The notes beneath the pieces are model-generated. The model was given only the letters and a program-made list of their open reading frames with translations, did no database searches and had not been told where the DNA came from. A DNA stretch of 64,000 nucleotides from JAFGQU01 sp964483625. Its GTDB lineage: Bacteria; Omnitrophota; Gorgyraeia; Duberdicusellales; 4484-171. Below, in pieces: positions 7,584-13,839 of the stretch. The number at the start of each line of letters is the position of its first letter. Position 1 is the stretch's first letter. The stretch covers positions 13,682 through 77,681 of the forward strand of contig CAZABB010000006.1 of NCBI GenBank assembly GCA_964483625.1, in the 5' to 3' direction. Both the position numbers and the translations under genes were made by a program.

Positions 7584-8584
7584 CCCTTCATCAGTGCTTG
7601 TATCTCGGTTAATTCTTGTCTTTGCCTGCGGTATTCTTCTTCGGTTATCCTGCCGTTACGGAATTCGTTGAATAGCTGGATGTATTGCCCTGCAAATATT
7701 CCGTTTGTGTCTGCTGGGTGCTGATTGGGTGGAGTCCGGGTGCATGGATTATCCCCATTCTCTTGGTGCGTTGGCCGTGCCTCGGCGTATGGGTCTATGT
7801 GATCCATTGCCGAAGTCAGGTTCTTCTTGCCAAGCTGTGTATATGTCCTCGCCGTCAGCTCGACTTTCTCGTGCCTCATCAGCCTTCTTGCGGTCTCGAG
7901 ATGTGTGCCCGAATTGATGAGCATTGAGCAGAAGAATTTTCTGAAGCTGTGGAAGCCGTATTTCTTTGCCTTGTAGCCGTTCTCTTTGATGTATAGGGTC
8001 TCAAGAAGTCCCGATTTTTGGGTGGCCTTCTCGAGCTCCTTTGACAGCGTGGTTACTGCTATCGGTTTCTCCGCCGTCTGGTGCGAGGGCAGGAGATACT
8101 TGCTGTCTCTCGTGTAGTGTGTCCATTTCTTCAGGAGCGGTATCAGGGACTTCGGGAAATACACGTCCTGGGGCACTCCTTTCTTCGTGACTATTAGCCT
8201 TATCCTGCATTCGTCGAAGTCTATGTTTTCTTTGAGGATTTCGCTTGTCTCTTCCCGACGGGTTCCCGTCACGCATGATACAAGGCTTGCCATCATGCAG
8301 TTGAGGTTATCCATGTGCCTGAACAGAGGGGGGAGGTCTTTTGGTCTGAACGGCTCCTTGCCTCTGTTCTTCTGAATCCATCTTTTGGGTCTCGGGTTGA
8401 TTAGGCAGCCTTTTTCCCTGAATGCCCTAATCAGGAATTTCTTTTGACGCTGCGTGATTCCTCCCGTCAGTATCTGCTCGTAAAGTTCCTCCGCTGTCAG
8501 ATTGACCGTTTTCTGTATGTCCTTTTTCCCGTGTTGCTCGGGCTGTTTATTTGTTTGTTTATTTGGCTGTTTATCGGTTTGCAT
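7580..8584 (-). CDS. Tyrosine recombinase (phage-type integrase)
   Basis: 334 residues from the ATG at 8584, which is preceded by GAGGTGG with a five-base gap; the GTG three codons earlier lies within that ribosome-binding site. The catalytic residues can be picked out: Arg in GTRREE, Lys in VTKKGVPQ, His-Arg in FHSFRKFF, His in MRHEK, and the nucleophile in ARTYTQLG. The N-terminus is a Gln/Asn/Lys-rich linker, and a C-terminal helical tail (FRNGRITEEEYRRQRQEL) resembles the short SHOCT-like tails of other proteins. It overlaps the start-proximal ParB-like gene by 14 nt and is likely co-transcribed with it. Role: integration, excision or plasmid dimer resolution of this element. Confidence 0.9.
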   Translation of the reverse strand: MQTDKQPNKQTNKQPEQHGKKDIQKTVNLTAEELYEQILTGGITQRQKKFLIRAFREKGCLINPRPKRWIQKNRGKEPFRPKDLPPLFRHMDNLNCMMASLVSCVTGTRREETSEILKENIDFDECRIRLIVTKKGVPQDVYFPKSLIPLLKKWTHYTRDSKYLLPSHQTAEKPIAVTTLSKELEKATQKSGLLETLYIKENGYKAKKYGFHSFRKFFCSMLINSGTHLETARRLMRHEKVELTARTYTQLGKKNLTSAMDHIDPYAEARPTHQENGDNPCTRTPPNQHPADTNGIFAGQYIQLFNEFRNGRITEEEYRRQRQELTEIQALMKG

Positions 8585-8981
8585 ATTCGCCACCTCTCAG
8601 GAAATCGTTCTGTGCGATTTTCTCTACATAGCCGATTATCTCGGCCCGAAGCTCCTCGGCCATGACCTCGTTCGGCCTGTTGCGTTGCAGATTCTCAGAA
8701 AAAGCCTCAGTCATGGACAGCCTTTTCTCCTGGATTTCCTGCTGAAGATACAGGGGGAGATTAAGGACTCTATACCATGTATGGGCTGTGCTTGGCTTGA
8801 TGTTGTGCCTTAGAAGCAGGGAGTTGATAATCTGCTCCTTCTCGCTCATCTCCGATATTTTCTCTCGTCTCATCCTCGCAATCCGTTTCAGGTGATATCT
8901 TATTTCTTCCCGGGTTATTTTCGGATACATTGCCTGGACGATTTCCTTCACGTATCTTATCCGTTCAAATACGTCTATCAT
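8571..8981 (-). CDS. ParB/KorB-like helix-turn-helix protein
   Basis: 136 residues. The centre (HNIKPSTAHTWYRVLNLPLYLQQEIQEK, then RLSMTEAF) matches the HTH segment of ParB/KorB proteins, where a helix-turn-helix is followed by a leucine-rich helix with LP and a short LSxxHA-like end. The N-terminal CTP-binding ParB nuclease-like domain is absent, so it is a stand-alone DNA-binding version. It is the first gene of a pair with the recombinase at 7580. An inverted repeat at 8996-9046 lies just upstream of its start and is a plausible operator. The start at 8981 has a GAGGTTG ribosome-binding site. Confidence 0.65.
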   Translation of the reverse strand: MIDVFERIRYVKEIVQAMYPKITREEIRYHLKRIARMRREKISEMSEKEQIINSLLLRHNIKPSTAHTWYRVLNLPLYLQQEIQEKRLSMTEAFSENLQRNRPNEVMAEELRAEIIGYVEKIAQNDFLRGGEYANR

Positions 8982-8995
8982 GGTTACAACCTCGC

Positions 8996-9046
8996 TTTAC
9001 TTTACTCATAGAATTCGATAGCCATTCTTAAAATTTGTAAAGTAAA
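8996..9046. promoter_or_regulatory. Inverted repeat TTTACTTTAC / GTAAAGTAAA upstream of the ParB-like gene
   Basis: TTTACTTTAC at 8996-9005 and its exact complement at 9037-9046 are separated by 31 nt. A further GTAAAGC at 9048-9054 mirrors GCTTTAC at 8994-9000. The arrangement looks like a two-site operator in front of the HTH/recombinase pair. Confidence 0.45.
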
Positions 9047-9108
9047 TGTAAAGCAAGCCCGTTTAACACCAGAAACAGTCAAATAAGAGCCATACTACAG
9101 CGGCATTT

Positions 9109-9250
9109 ATGTATTGGATATGTTTTTGCTGTTTCTGCCGTTTTAAGCCTTGTATTGGCTGTTTTGGGGCTTTTCGGCAATCGTTTCTATGGTGTATTTT
9201 AGAAGTTTGGATAGGTTTTTAAGTCTTTCTTTTCATTCATGTATTGGATA
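9109..9250. repeat. 12-bp direct repeat ATGTATTGGATA (two copies) in a gene-free stretch
   Basis: Exact copies lie at 9109-9120 and 9239-9250; relatives (TATATTGGATAT near 6129 and TTGTATTGGCTG near 9150) also occur. Between them GCCG...AAGCC and GGCTT...CGGC around 9146-9180 can form a hairpin. The stretch 8982-9255 has no gene. A replication or partition locus is possible but not demonstrated. Confidence 0.35.
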
Positions 9251-9255
9251 GGGTT

Positions 9256-9663
9256 TTACCCTGTCGGATTGAGAATTTTCTCCGCCTTTTCGAGAAGCTT
9301 TGTGATCTCTTTTTTGAGAGACACCATCCTTCCGCATATCTTCTCCTGAATTTCGCCTGTCCGCCTTAGATTGCTTATCTGGTCGTTCATGGCCTGCTGG
9401 GTTGCCTTGATGATGTTGGTCTGGATTGAGATATTGTTGAGGTTTCGGGCGTAATCCTCTTTGTCCTGCGGTCTTATTTTCTTGTGCTCCTCGAGATAGT
9501 AGTTGAGGCGGTCGAGATTCTTTTCTATCAGCTCAGCATAATACTTTGTGCGGTATAGGTCTGTTACTGTTGCGTTCTGGGCTTTTGCGAACGAGTCGAT
9601 GTTTCGCTTCTGTTCCTCGATTCCGTTCGACATCTTTTTCAGGAGAGCCTTTATGTCCGGCAT
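9256..9663 (-). CDS. Coiled-coil protein, 135 aa
   Basis: The start is MPDIKALLKKMSNG at 9663, because the promoter element TGAGTGAAATGTTTTTATC ends about 22 nt upstream and gives a leaderless message. The product is almost wholly helical with heptad-like hydrophobics (IEEQKRNIDSF, LIEKNLDRLNYYLEEHKK, MVSLKKEITKLLEKAEKIL). It has no membrane segment or enzyme motif. It resembles the coiled-coil tails of the divergent gene pair at 9799 and 10352, so the three may form one assembly (inference). Confidence 0.6.
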   Translation of the reverse strand: MPDIKALLKKMSNGIEEQKRNIDSFAKAQNATVTDLYRTKYYAELIEKNLDRLNYYLEEHKKIRPQDKEDYARNLNNISIQTNIIKATQQAMNDQISNLRRTGEIQEKICGRMVSLKKEITKLLEKAEKILNPTG

Positions 9664-9684
9664 GGGAAAAATAAAAGAAAAAGG

Positions 9685-9748
9685 AGATAAAAACATTTCA
9701 CTCAAATATTGCTTCTATTTCGAGTAGTCTTTGAGTGTCTTTTTTATT
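9685..9748. promoter_or_regulatory. Divergent promoter with two TGAGTG boxes
   Basis: On the minus strand TGAGTGA (9704-9698) precedes GTTTTTATC and the gene at 9663. On the plus strand TGAGTG (9732-9737) precedes TTTTTTATTG and the gene at 9799. The two boxes face outward and also form an inverted repeat (CACTCAAA / TTTGAGTG). Confidence 0.5.
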
Positions 9749-9798
9749 GTTTTAGTCTTTTTTGGGGGTATAATTTAGGTTGTTGAAAGGGAATCATT

Positions 9799-10368
9799 AT
9801 GTATAAAAAAATCTTGTTTCTTGGCAAGAAAACATACAAAAAAGACTATTCTAAGGCAATTGTTTTAAAAGCAATTAAAGACAAATATTCTTCTATCACA
9901 GAACTGCCTGACTCCAAGGCGGCTTACGAGAAGTGCAAAGTATCTCACTTTGACATAATCATAGTTGATATGAAGATGCCTGGCCAGGAAGAAAAGCAAT
10001 GGCTGGAAAAGATTCGCCTTGAGCATGAGGATATTCCGATAGTCATGGTTGAAGAATTCTCAGGGCAAGCCAAGTTTGTTGCAAAAGAAGCATTTGTCGA
10101 ATTAGCTTTTTCCGGAGCTGATACCGAAAAGAATAAAAAGAAGGATAACAATAATAGAGATATGGATAAGGAATTAGAGGCTATGTTGGAGAAAATACCT
10201 ATTGAGCAGAGGCAGGAAGCTGAACAGCAGATTAGAAGCATGTATGAAGAACTTTATAAAATTCGTGAAATAGGTGACAGAATCCACAGTATTTATGAGC
10301 ATACTCATGCTCAGGTAGAGGCTACTATGGAGAAAGCGAAGGAATACGGTTATGTCCCAAGGCCCTAA
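9799..10368 (+). CDS. Degenerate response-regulator receiver domain with coiled-coil tail
   Basis: 189 residues. Residues 1-110 follow the receiver fold, including FDIIIVDMKMPG with the Asp at the usual phosphoacceptor position. The acidic pair that binds magnesium after strand 1 is replaced by GKK (ILFLGKKTYKK) and the conserved Lys motif is not clear, so phosphorylation is doubtful. From about residue 115 it becomes charged and coiled-coil (MDKELEAMLEKIPIEQRQEAEQQ). No partner histidine kinase is seen in the window. Its end overlaps the next gene by 17 nt. It probably acts as a phosphorylation-independent protein-binding module. Confidence 0.6.
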   Translation: MYKKILFLGKKTYKKDYSKAIVLKAIKDKYSSITELPDSKAAYEKCKVSHFDIIIVDMKMPGQEEKQWLEKIRLEHEDIPIVMVEEFSGQAKFVAKEAFVELAFSGADTEKNKKKDNNNRDMDKELEAMLEKIPIEQRQEAEQQIRSMYEELYKIREIGDRIHSIYEHTHAQVEATMEKAKEYGYVPRP

Positions 10369-10705
10369 AATCCCATTAACTTCTTATGGTTTTTTTACAG
10401 ATGCTTTTTTAAAACCTGTTAGGGAGAGTCTCATTCGTATTGAGGCAGATTTTGAGCATCAGGCAAAAGATATTTCCAGGATAGACAATTTATGCAATGA
10501 TATGATGAAAGACATAAGCACTTTGAAAGCTGATGTTGAAGGGTTAAAATCTGAGTGTAAACATGCAAAAGAGGATGTTCTTCAAAAGCTTATTATTATG
10601 ATTCAGAACCGTAAGATTAGTTTGCAGGATAATCAGATAAAAGATTTAATTGCACATTTCTCTGCATTGCTCTCCGATAAGCAGGACAATCCAGATAAAA
10701 AATAA
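10352..10705 (+). CDS. Coiled-coil protein, 117 aa
   Basis: Overlaps the 3' end of the receiver-like gene by 17 nt, so the two are co-transcribed and probably act together. The N-terminal 25 residues (GPKIPLTSYGFFTDAFLKP) are non-helical; the rest is a long helix with heptads (ISRIDNLCNDMMKDISTLKADVEGLKSE). There is no enzyme motif. Function unknown. Confidence 0.55.
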   Translation: MSQGPKIPLTSYGFFTDAFLKPVRESLIRIEADFEHQAKDISRIDNLCNDMMKDISTLKADVEGLKSECKHAKEDVLQKLIIMIQNRKISLQDNQIKDLIAHFSALLSDKQDNPDKK

Positions 10706-10716
10706 ATAAAAAGTTA

Positions 10717-10763
10717 TCACTCATTTATTGCTTTTGCTGTGAGTAATCTTTGAGTGTCTTTTT
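10717..10763. repeat. 47-nt imperfect copy of the divergent promoter segment at 9698-9744
   Basis: Both segments start TCACTCA, contain TATTGCTT at the same offset and end ATCTTTGAGTGTCTTTTT or GTCTTTGAGTGTCTTTTT. About nine of 47 positions differ. This copy lies between two convergent genes and supplies the last codons of the gene at 10725, so it cannot work as the same divergent promoter. It may be a relic of duplication. Confidence 0.45.
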
Positions 10764-10907
10764 GTAGGCTATGCCGTCGAGTGCGTCGTAATAGTCGCTT
10801 CTGTAGTTCTCTATGAAGTGTCCAAGAAGGTCTTTGATCTCTTTGACGTCATTCGAGATTTTAAGCACTGCCTGCCTGCATCGTTCCTCAAGCGAGTCCT
10901 GCGTCAT
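10725..10907 (-). CDS. Small helical protein, 60 aa
   Basis: Acidic, helical sequence (LEERCRQAVLKISNDVKEIKDLLGHFIENY) ending KKTLKDYSQQKQ. It overlaps the upstream gene by 20 nt, with a GAGGATT ribosome-binding site inside that gene. Its last codons fall in the duplicated promoter-like segment, and a related KKTLKDYS peptide can be read on the minus strand at 9719-9745. The C-terminus may therefore have been acquired by duplication. Function unknown. Confidence 0.5.
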   Translation of the reverse strand: MTQDSLEERCRQAVLKISNDVKEIKDLLGHFIENYRSDYYDALDGIAYKKTLKDYSQQKQ

Positions 10908-11127
10908 CTTGAATCCTCCTCAGAGGTTTAAGATTAGAAAATCCGCCTTTTGGATTTTCTTTATCTGAGCCACCTTTTTGAAGAATTGCCTGCAAGTAGT
11001 TGGCGTGAACAAAGTCTGTCCTTATGGTCTCTATGATGAGCCAGCTTCCGTCTTTGCTTGCCCGAATCTTCTTTCTGAAGACAGGCTGCTTCTCCTCGAA
11101 TTCCTGCTTCTGTTTTTCTTTTGCCAT
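10888..11127 (-). CDS. Uncharacterised basic protein, 79 aa
   Basis: A Lys/Glu/Gln-rich start (MAKEKQKQEFEEKQ) is followed by a strand-rich centre (KIRASKDGSWLIIETIRTDFVHANYLQAIL) and a flexible C-terminus. GGAGGAA lies eight bases before the ATG. A CATTTAAGGG box near 11171-11180 could be the promoter for this gene and the overlapping 10725 gene. No family is recognised. Confidence 0.5.
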   Translation of the reverse strand: MAKEKQKQEFEEKQPVFRKKIRASKDGSWLIIETIRTDFVHANYLQAILQKGGSDKENPKGGFSNLKPLRRIQDDAGLA

Positions 11128-11200
11128 TTTATTCCTCCACTATCACCCTTACTCAGACGTAGTGATGGACACCCTTAAATGGCTTTCACCCGATATTTAC

Positions 11201-11362
11201 TTACGGGAAAAGTAAATGTCTGTGGCTTTTTGGAACACTGCAAACAATGATTATCTTTTTCTCGCCCTCAAGAAAGAGAATTTTGTCTTTATCTGCCAGC
11301 CTCAGAGTCCTTTTTACTTCTGGGATGGTTGTTTTATACGTGATTGTTTCCGGTTTATCCAT
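11201..11362 (-). CDS. AbrB-like (SpoVT/AbrB fold) DNA-binding protein, 53 aa
   Basis: The product reads MDKPETITYKTTIPEVKRTL, then RLADKDKILFLEGEKKIIIVCS. This is close to the swapped-hairpin AbrB fold: TTIPxxxRxxLxLxxGDKI followed by a strand. Such proteins are antitoxins or transition-state regulators. It is short and lacks a C-terminal partner domain. It is transcribed divergently from the winged-helix gene at 11428 and shares the TATA box between them. It is easily missed because it is under 60 codons; start, frame and fold agree. Confidence 0.65.
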   Translation of the reverse strand: MDKPETITYKTTIPEVKRTLRLADKDKILFLEGEKKIIIVCSVPKSHRHLLFP

Positions 11363-11393
11363 TCTTAAAGCTCTGTTATTGTTCTGTTATTTA

Positions 11394-11406
11394 CTTTATA
11401 TAAATG
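11394..11406. promoter_or_regulatory. Shared divergent TATA box (CTTTATATAAATG)
   Basis: The near-palindromic TTTATATAAA lies about 28 nt before the start at 11428 (plus) and about 38 nt before that at 11362 (minus). Two DNA-binding proteins therefore share one core promoter region. Confidence 0.5.
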
Positions 11407-11427
11407 TTTTCATTAAATCAGCTAATC

Positions 11428-11679
11428 ATGGACGCTGACGAATTGCTCGGTTACGTGCTTTCAAGCAAGAGAAGGAAGCAGGTTTTAAAAGAGCTGCGGA
11501 AGGGCCCGAAGAGGCCGATGGAGCTGTGCAAAAAGCTGAAGCTCGACACAGGCAACACGGCGAGACTTCTCTTCCAGCTCGAAAAGAACGGGCTCATTAA
11601 GTGCATCACGCCCGACAAGAAAAGCTGGCGGGTCTACAAGATAACAGACACGGGAGAAAAGATACTGAAGAGTCTGTGA
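11428..11679 (+). CDS. Winged-helix transcriptional regulator, 83 aa
   Basis: Started at MDADELLGYVLSSKRRK because of the TATA box 28 nt upstream; an earlier in-frame ATG lies in that box. Helices 1-3 (RRKQVLKELRKGPKRPMELCKKLKLDTG and the following NTARLLFQLEKNGL) and the wing (SWRVYKITDTGEKIL) match archaeal single-domain winged-helix regulators. It resembles each half of the protein at 4796. Probably a local repressor. Confidence 0.8.
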   Translation: MDADELLGYVLSSKRRKQVLKELRKGPKRPMELCKKLKLDTGNTARLLFQLEKNGLIKCITPDKKSWRVYKITDTGEKILKSL

Positions 11680-11719
11680 TCCTTGCAGGAAATTCTTGAT
11701 TAGAAAAGATGAGGGGGCA

Positions 11720-11920
11720 TTACTGCCGCCCTCTCTGGAATTGACAGCCTTCGCATCTTGAAGGGTCTTTGCATGCCTGGCAGACCTTTGTTGCGTCTAT
11801 GTGCTTCGTTAGTTCTGCAAAGCACCACTCCATCGCATAAGTCATTGGTTTGCCGAGCATCCACGCAATCCTTCTCAGTGTTGAGCTGTCGTCGTTGCTT
11901 AGTTCGGGTGTGTAGGCCAT
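11720..11920 (-). CDS. Small protein with a C-terminal four-cysteine motif, 66 aa
   Basis: Starting at MAYTPELSNDD (11920) with an AGGAGAAG ribosome-binding site. The first 45 residues are helical (STLRRIAWMLGKPMTYAMEWCFAELTKHI). The C-terminus has CQACKDPSRCEGC, a compact CxxC...CxxC arrangement likely to bind zinc. It overlaps the upstream small gene (11899-12072) in a different frame. No family is recognised. Confidence 0.55.
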   Translation of the reverse strand: MAYTPELSNDDSSTLRRIAWMLGKPMTYAMEWCFAELTKHIDATKVCQACKDPSRCEGCQFQRGRQ

Positions 11921-12072
11921 TGCTTCTCCTTTCTCATTTGTGACAGAAGGCGTTTTCCTTTCCTGCTGTCGAAGGCCACGAATTCGAGACACTTGTCGGG
12001 AATTGCTTTTCTGAATTCCCTGAGCCTGTCATCGACGGTGTAGCCTCTGAACGTCGGTAGCTGTATAGCCAT
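11899..12072 (-). CDS. Small protein, 57 aa
   Basis: The ATG at 12072 follows AAAGGGGG. The peptide begins MAIQLPTFRGYTVDDRLREF and continues with a mixed charged sequence (KAIPDKCLEFVAFDSRKGKRLL). Its end overlaps the gene at 11720 by 22 nt, and their ribosome-binding arrangement suggests one transcript. The GYTVDDRLREFR pattern is seen in small phage or plasmid proteins of unknown role; that resemblance is from memory and weak. A TATA-like GTCTTATACTC lies about 30 nt upstream. Confidence 0.5.
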   Translation of the reverse strand: MAIQLPTFRGYTVDDRLREFRKAIPDKCLEFVAFDSRKGKRLLSQMRKEKQWPTHPN

Positions 12073-12284
12073 CGTTTACCCCCTTTCTGTTATGTGAGTA
12101 TAAGACGGGCAGTTTTTTCCGTCATGCCCTGGACGTTTCCCCTTACCCCTGATAGTGGTAGTAGTGGTGGTGTTTTTGGCTTTTCCCCGCTGTTGTCCTC
12201 AATCCTTTAACAGAATGAGTTAGATAGGTTTTTCACCTTCATAGGGGCCGGTTTAAAGGTTGTCCGGCAACTTCTCTGTGTGTT

Positions 12285-12611
12285 TTACCAGCATTGTGCT
12301 TCGGCAATGAGAGATACGTCTTTGGCTGGCTTTGGCTCCCAGTATAGGTCTCTGTCGACCTCAAGAAACTTGACCCGCAGGTCTGAAAGTTCTTTGAGGC
12401 TGAAGTTTCCCCATTCGGCCATTTCGAGGTCGCCGTTGAGCACAGCAAACCCGAAGAATATCTCGTCTTCGAGGCAATACTCGCAGGCATACCAGTCGCA
12501 TCCGCCGATGAAAAAGTGCATATAGATCACTTTCTCCTTCAGGGGAGTGCTTTCGCCTGAATACATTCGCGGGAGCTTTGCAAGTTCTTCCGCTGTGGGC
12601 TTATTCCACAT
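12285..12611 (-). CDS. DUF2958 family protein
   Basis: 108 residues matching the DUF2958 pattern: LAKLPRMYSGES near the start, KVIYMHFFIGGCDWYACEY in the middle, then FFGFAVLNGDLEMAEWGNFSLKEL and the closing VDRDLYWEPKPAKD. These small proteins are common on plasmids and integrative elements and have no known biochemical function. It is near the usual length. The start has GAAAGGAG upstream. An overlapping GTG-started frame (12539-12715) may be translated just before it. Confidence 0.85.
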   Translation of the reverse strand: MWNKPTAEELAKLPRMYSGESTPLKEKVIYMHFFIGGCDWYACEYCLEDEIFFGFAVLNGDLEMAEWGNFSLKELSDLRVKFLEVDRDLYWEPKPAKDVSLIAEAQCW

Positions 12612-12715
12612 AGGTTTTCTCCTTTCTCCGGGACACTTACCCAGATTTCTCCGTCAAGGTCTACCCAGTCCAGCACTTCCTCAGTGCCATTCATCTGGTC
12701 TTTGCGAATCCACAC
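12539..12715 (-). CDS. Possible small protein, 58 aa, GTG start
   Basis: A very strong AAAGGAGGTG precedes a GTG at 12715 by four bases. The frame encodes MWIRKDQMNGTEEVLDWVDLD and then ISPQRK-type basic sequence, overlapping the first 73 nt of the DUF2958 gene in another frame. The N-terminal 30 residues look protein-like, but the remainder may be a by-product of overlap. A TGAGTGA box and AATCTTTTTC at 12786-12805 would place a transcript start about 50 nt upstream. Confidence 0.4.
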   Translation of the reverse strand: MWIRKDQMNGTEEVLDWVDLDGEIWVSVPEKGENLCGISPQRKNLQSSRECIQAKALP

Positions 12716-12913
12716 AATTCACCTCCTTTCGTAGCTTTGCGTTTCTGCACAAAATTGTTTTGATTAAGGAGTGAATACGGGTGAGGTAGAAAAAGATTTC
12801 ACTCAAGAATTACTCATGGAAAGAGAATGATTGAAGAGGTTTGCACTCAGGAAGCACTTTTTGTTTAAGAGTATTCGTAGTCTGGGATATCTTTCTGAGG
12901 AGAAAATGAGGGA

Positions 12914-13387
12914 TTAATTTTTTGTCGGAATTAGTTTTTGAGAAATGGTTTTGATTGAGCATTGCTTGTTCTTGTTGTCCCAAATAGCGCAGAATTCTTT
13001 TATGCATGGGGCGTGTTGCCAGACGTATGTTCCTCCGCCGTAACCGCCGATATGAGTTTCTTGGCCTATTGATATTTGTGTGAATGGACACATTTCGCCT
13101 TTTAGGTATGTGGGGGCGAGTTCTTCCTGACTGAGGGTTTTGTCTTCTCTGTGTTTTTCTTCTTCTTTGAGTATTGCCAGAATGGAGTTTTTGTTTTCTT
13201 TACAGAATTCGTCCATGCTTTTTTTGCCATCCTTTGGCAGGGTGAAGGACTTTCCGTTAATGAAGCGAAATATATATTTGCCTTTTTTGTATTGTAGGGT
13301 GTGATGAAGCAGTCCACATTTTGTGCATATTCCTGTTAGTGGGATTGTTTTTTCCCCGCAGAGTATACAGGGTTTTCCTATATTCAT
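12914..13387 (-). CDS. Zinc-ribbon protein, 157 aa
   Basis: The N-terminus (CILCGEKTIPLTGICTKCG) has two CxxC pairs 13 residues apart, a classic zinc ribbon. A lysine-rich helical middle follows, and the C-terminal part has HIGGYGGGTYVWQHAPCIKEFCAIW with further cysteines. The promoter TATATTTTAAA near 13430-13440 and a GAGGGAAA ribosome-binding site support the ATG at 13387. No named family is recognised. It may bind nucleic acid (inference). Confidence 0.65.
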   Translation of the reverse strand: MNIGKPCILCGEKTIPLTGICTKCGLLHHTLQYKKGKYIFRFINGKSFTLPKDGKKSMDEFCKENKNSILAILKEEEKHREDKTLSQEELAPTYLKGEMCPFTQISIGQETHIGGYGGGTYVWQHAPCIKEFCAIWDNKNKQCSIKTISQKLIPTKN

Positions 13388-13485
13388 TTTTTCCCTCAGG
13401 TCATTTTAGGCTTTTTGCATGGTTGCGTTTTTAAAATATAAATAACTATCGTTATTTATGGGTATCCCCACAGTTTTAAGAATGT

Positions 13486-13839
13486 TCATGAAGCTTTGAA
13501 GTATATCGTCGGGCAGAGGTATTTTGTTCCTTGCTGGTTGTTTCTGTGATTGTATTTTTCTTTCCTGAGCAGGATTATGGGTGCTCGTATCAGAATTTGG
13601 GGTTTTCCGTCCTTGTCATCTTTTTCTGCTTTCTTCGCTCCCCATAGTCTTATCGCTGTGCTTGTTGTCGAAAGAGTGCTTTGCCTTATGTCTTTTGCGA
13701 GCCTGCTTATCGGTGTCCATTGGACATATTTCGGGAGTGCCTTGATTATCTTTATCGCTCTTGCTTCCTCTGAGCGTTCAAGGTGGAAGAAGCTTTCTTC
13801 ATTGTGGAAGCTTACGAGCCTCAGTTTTTCTCTTGCCAT
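13486..13839 (-). CDS. Uncharacterised protein downstream of HerA, 117 aa
   Basis: Overlaps the 3' end of the HerA gene by 19 nt, so it is the last gene of that operon. The sequence is basic with a helix-rich first half (EEARAIKIIKALPKYVQWTPISRLAKDI) and a segment QSTLSTTSTAIRLWGAKK that could be the recognition helix of a winged-helix domain, followed by a strand-rich end. It is not a NurA nuclease, the usual HerA partner. A DNA-binding accessory to the ATPase is the most natural guess. Confidence 0.55.
   Translation of the reverse strand: MAREKLRLVSFHNEESFFHLERSEEARAIKIIKALPKYVQWTPISRLAKDIRQSTLSTTSTAIRLWGAKKAEKDDKDGKPQILIRAPIILLRKEKYNHRNNQQGTKYLCPTIYFKAS

Noticed and set aside
11247..11438. 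A plus-strand hydrophobic frame of 63 codons
   Set aside because: It is the shadow of the AbrB-like gene and covers the divergent promoter.
12160..12185. GTGGTAGTAGTGGTGGTG run as a microsatellite of interest
   Set aside because: Short, imperfect and single; low-complexity sequence in a spacer.
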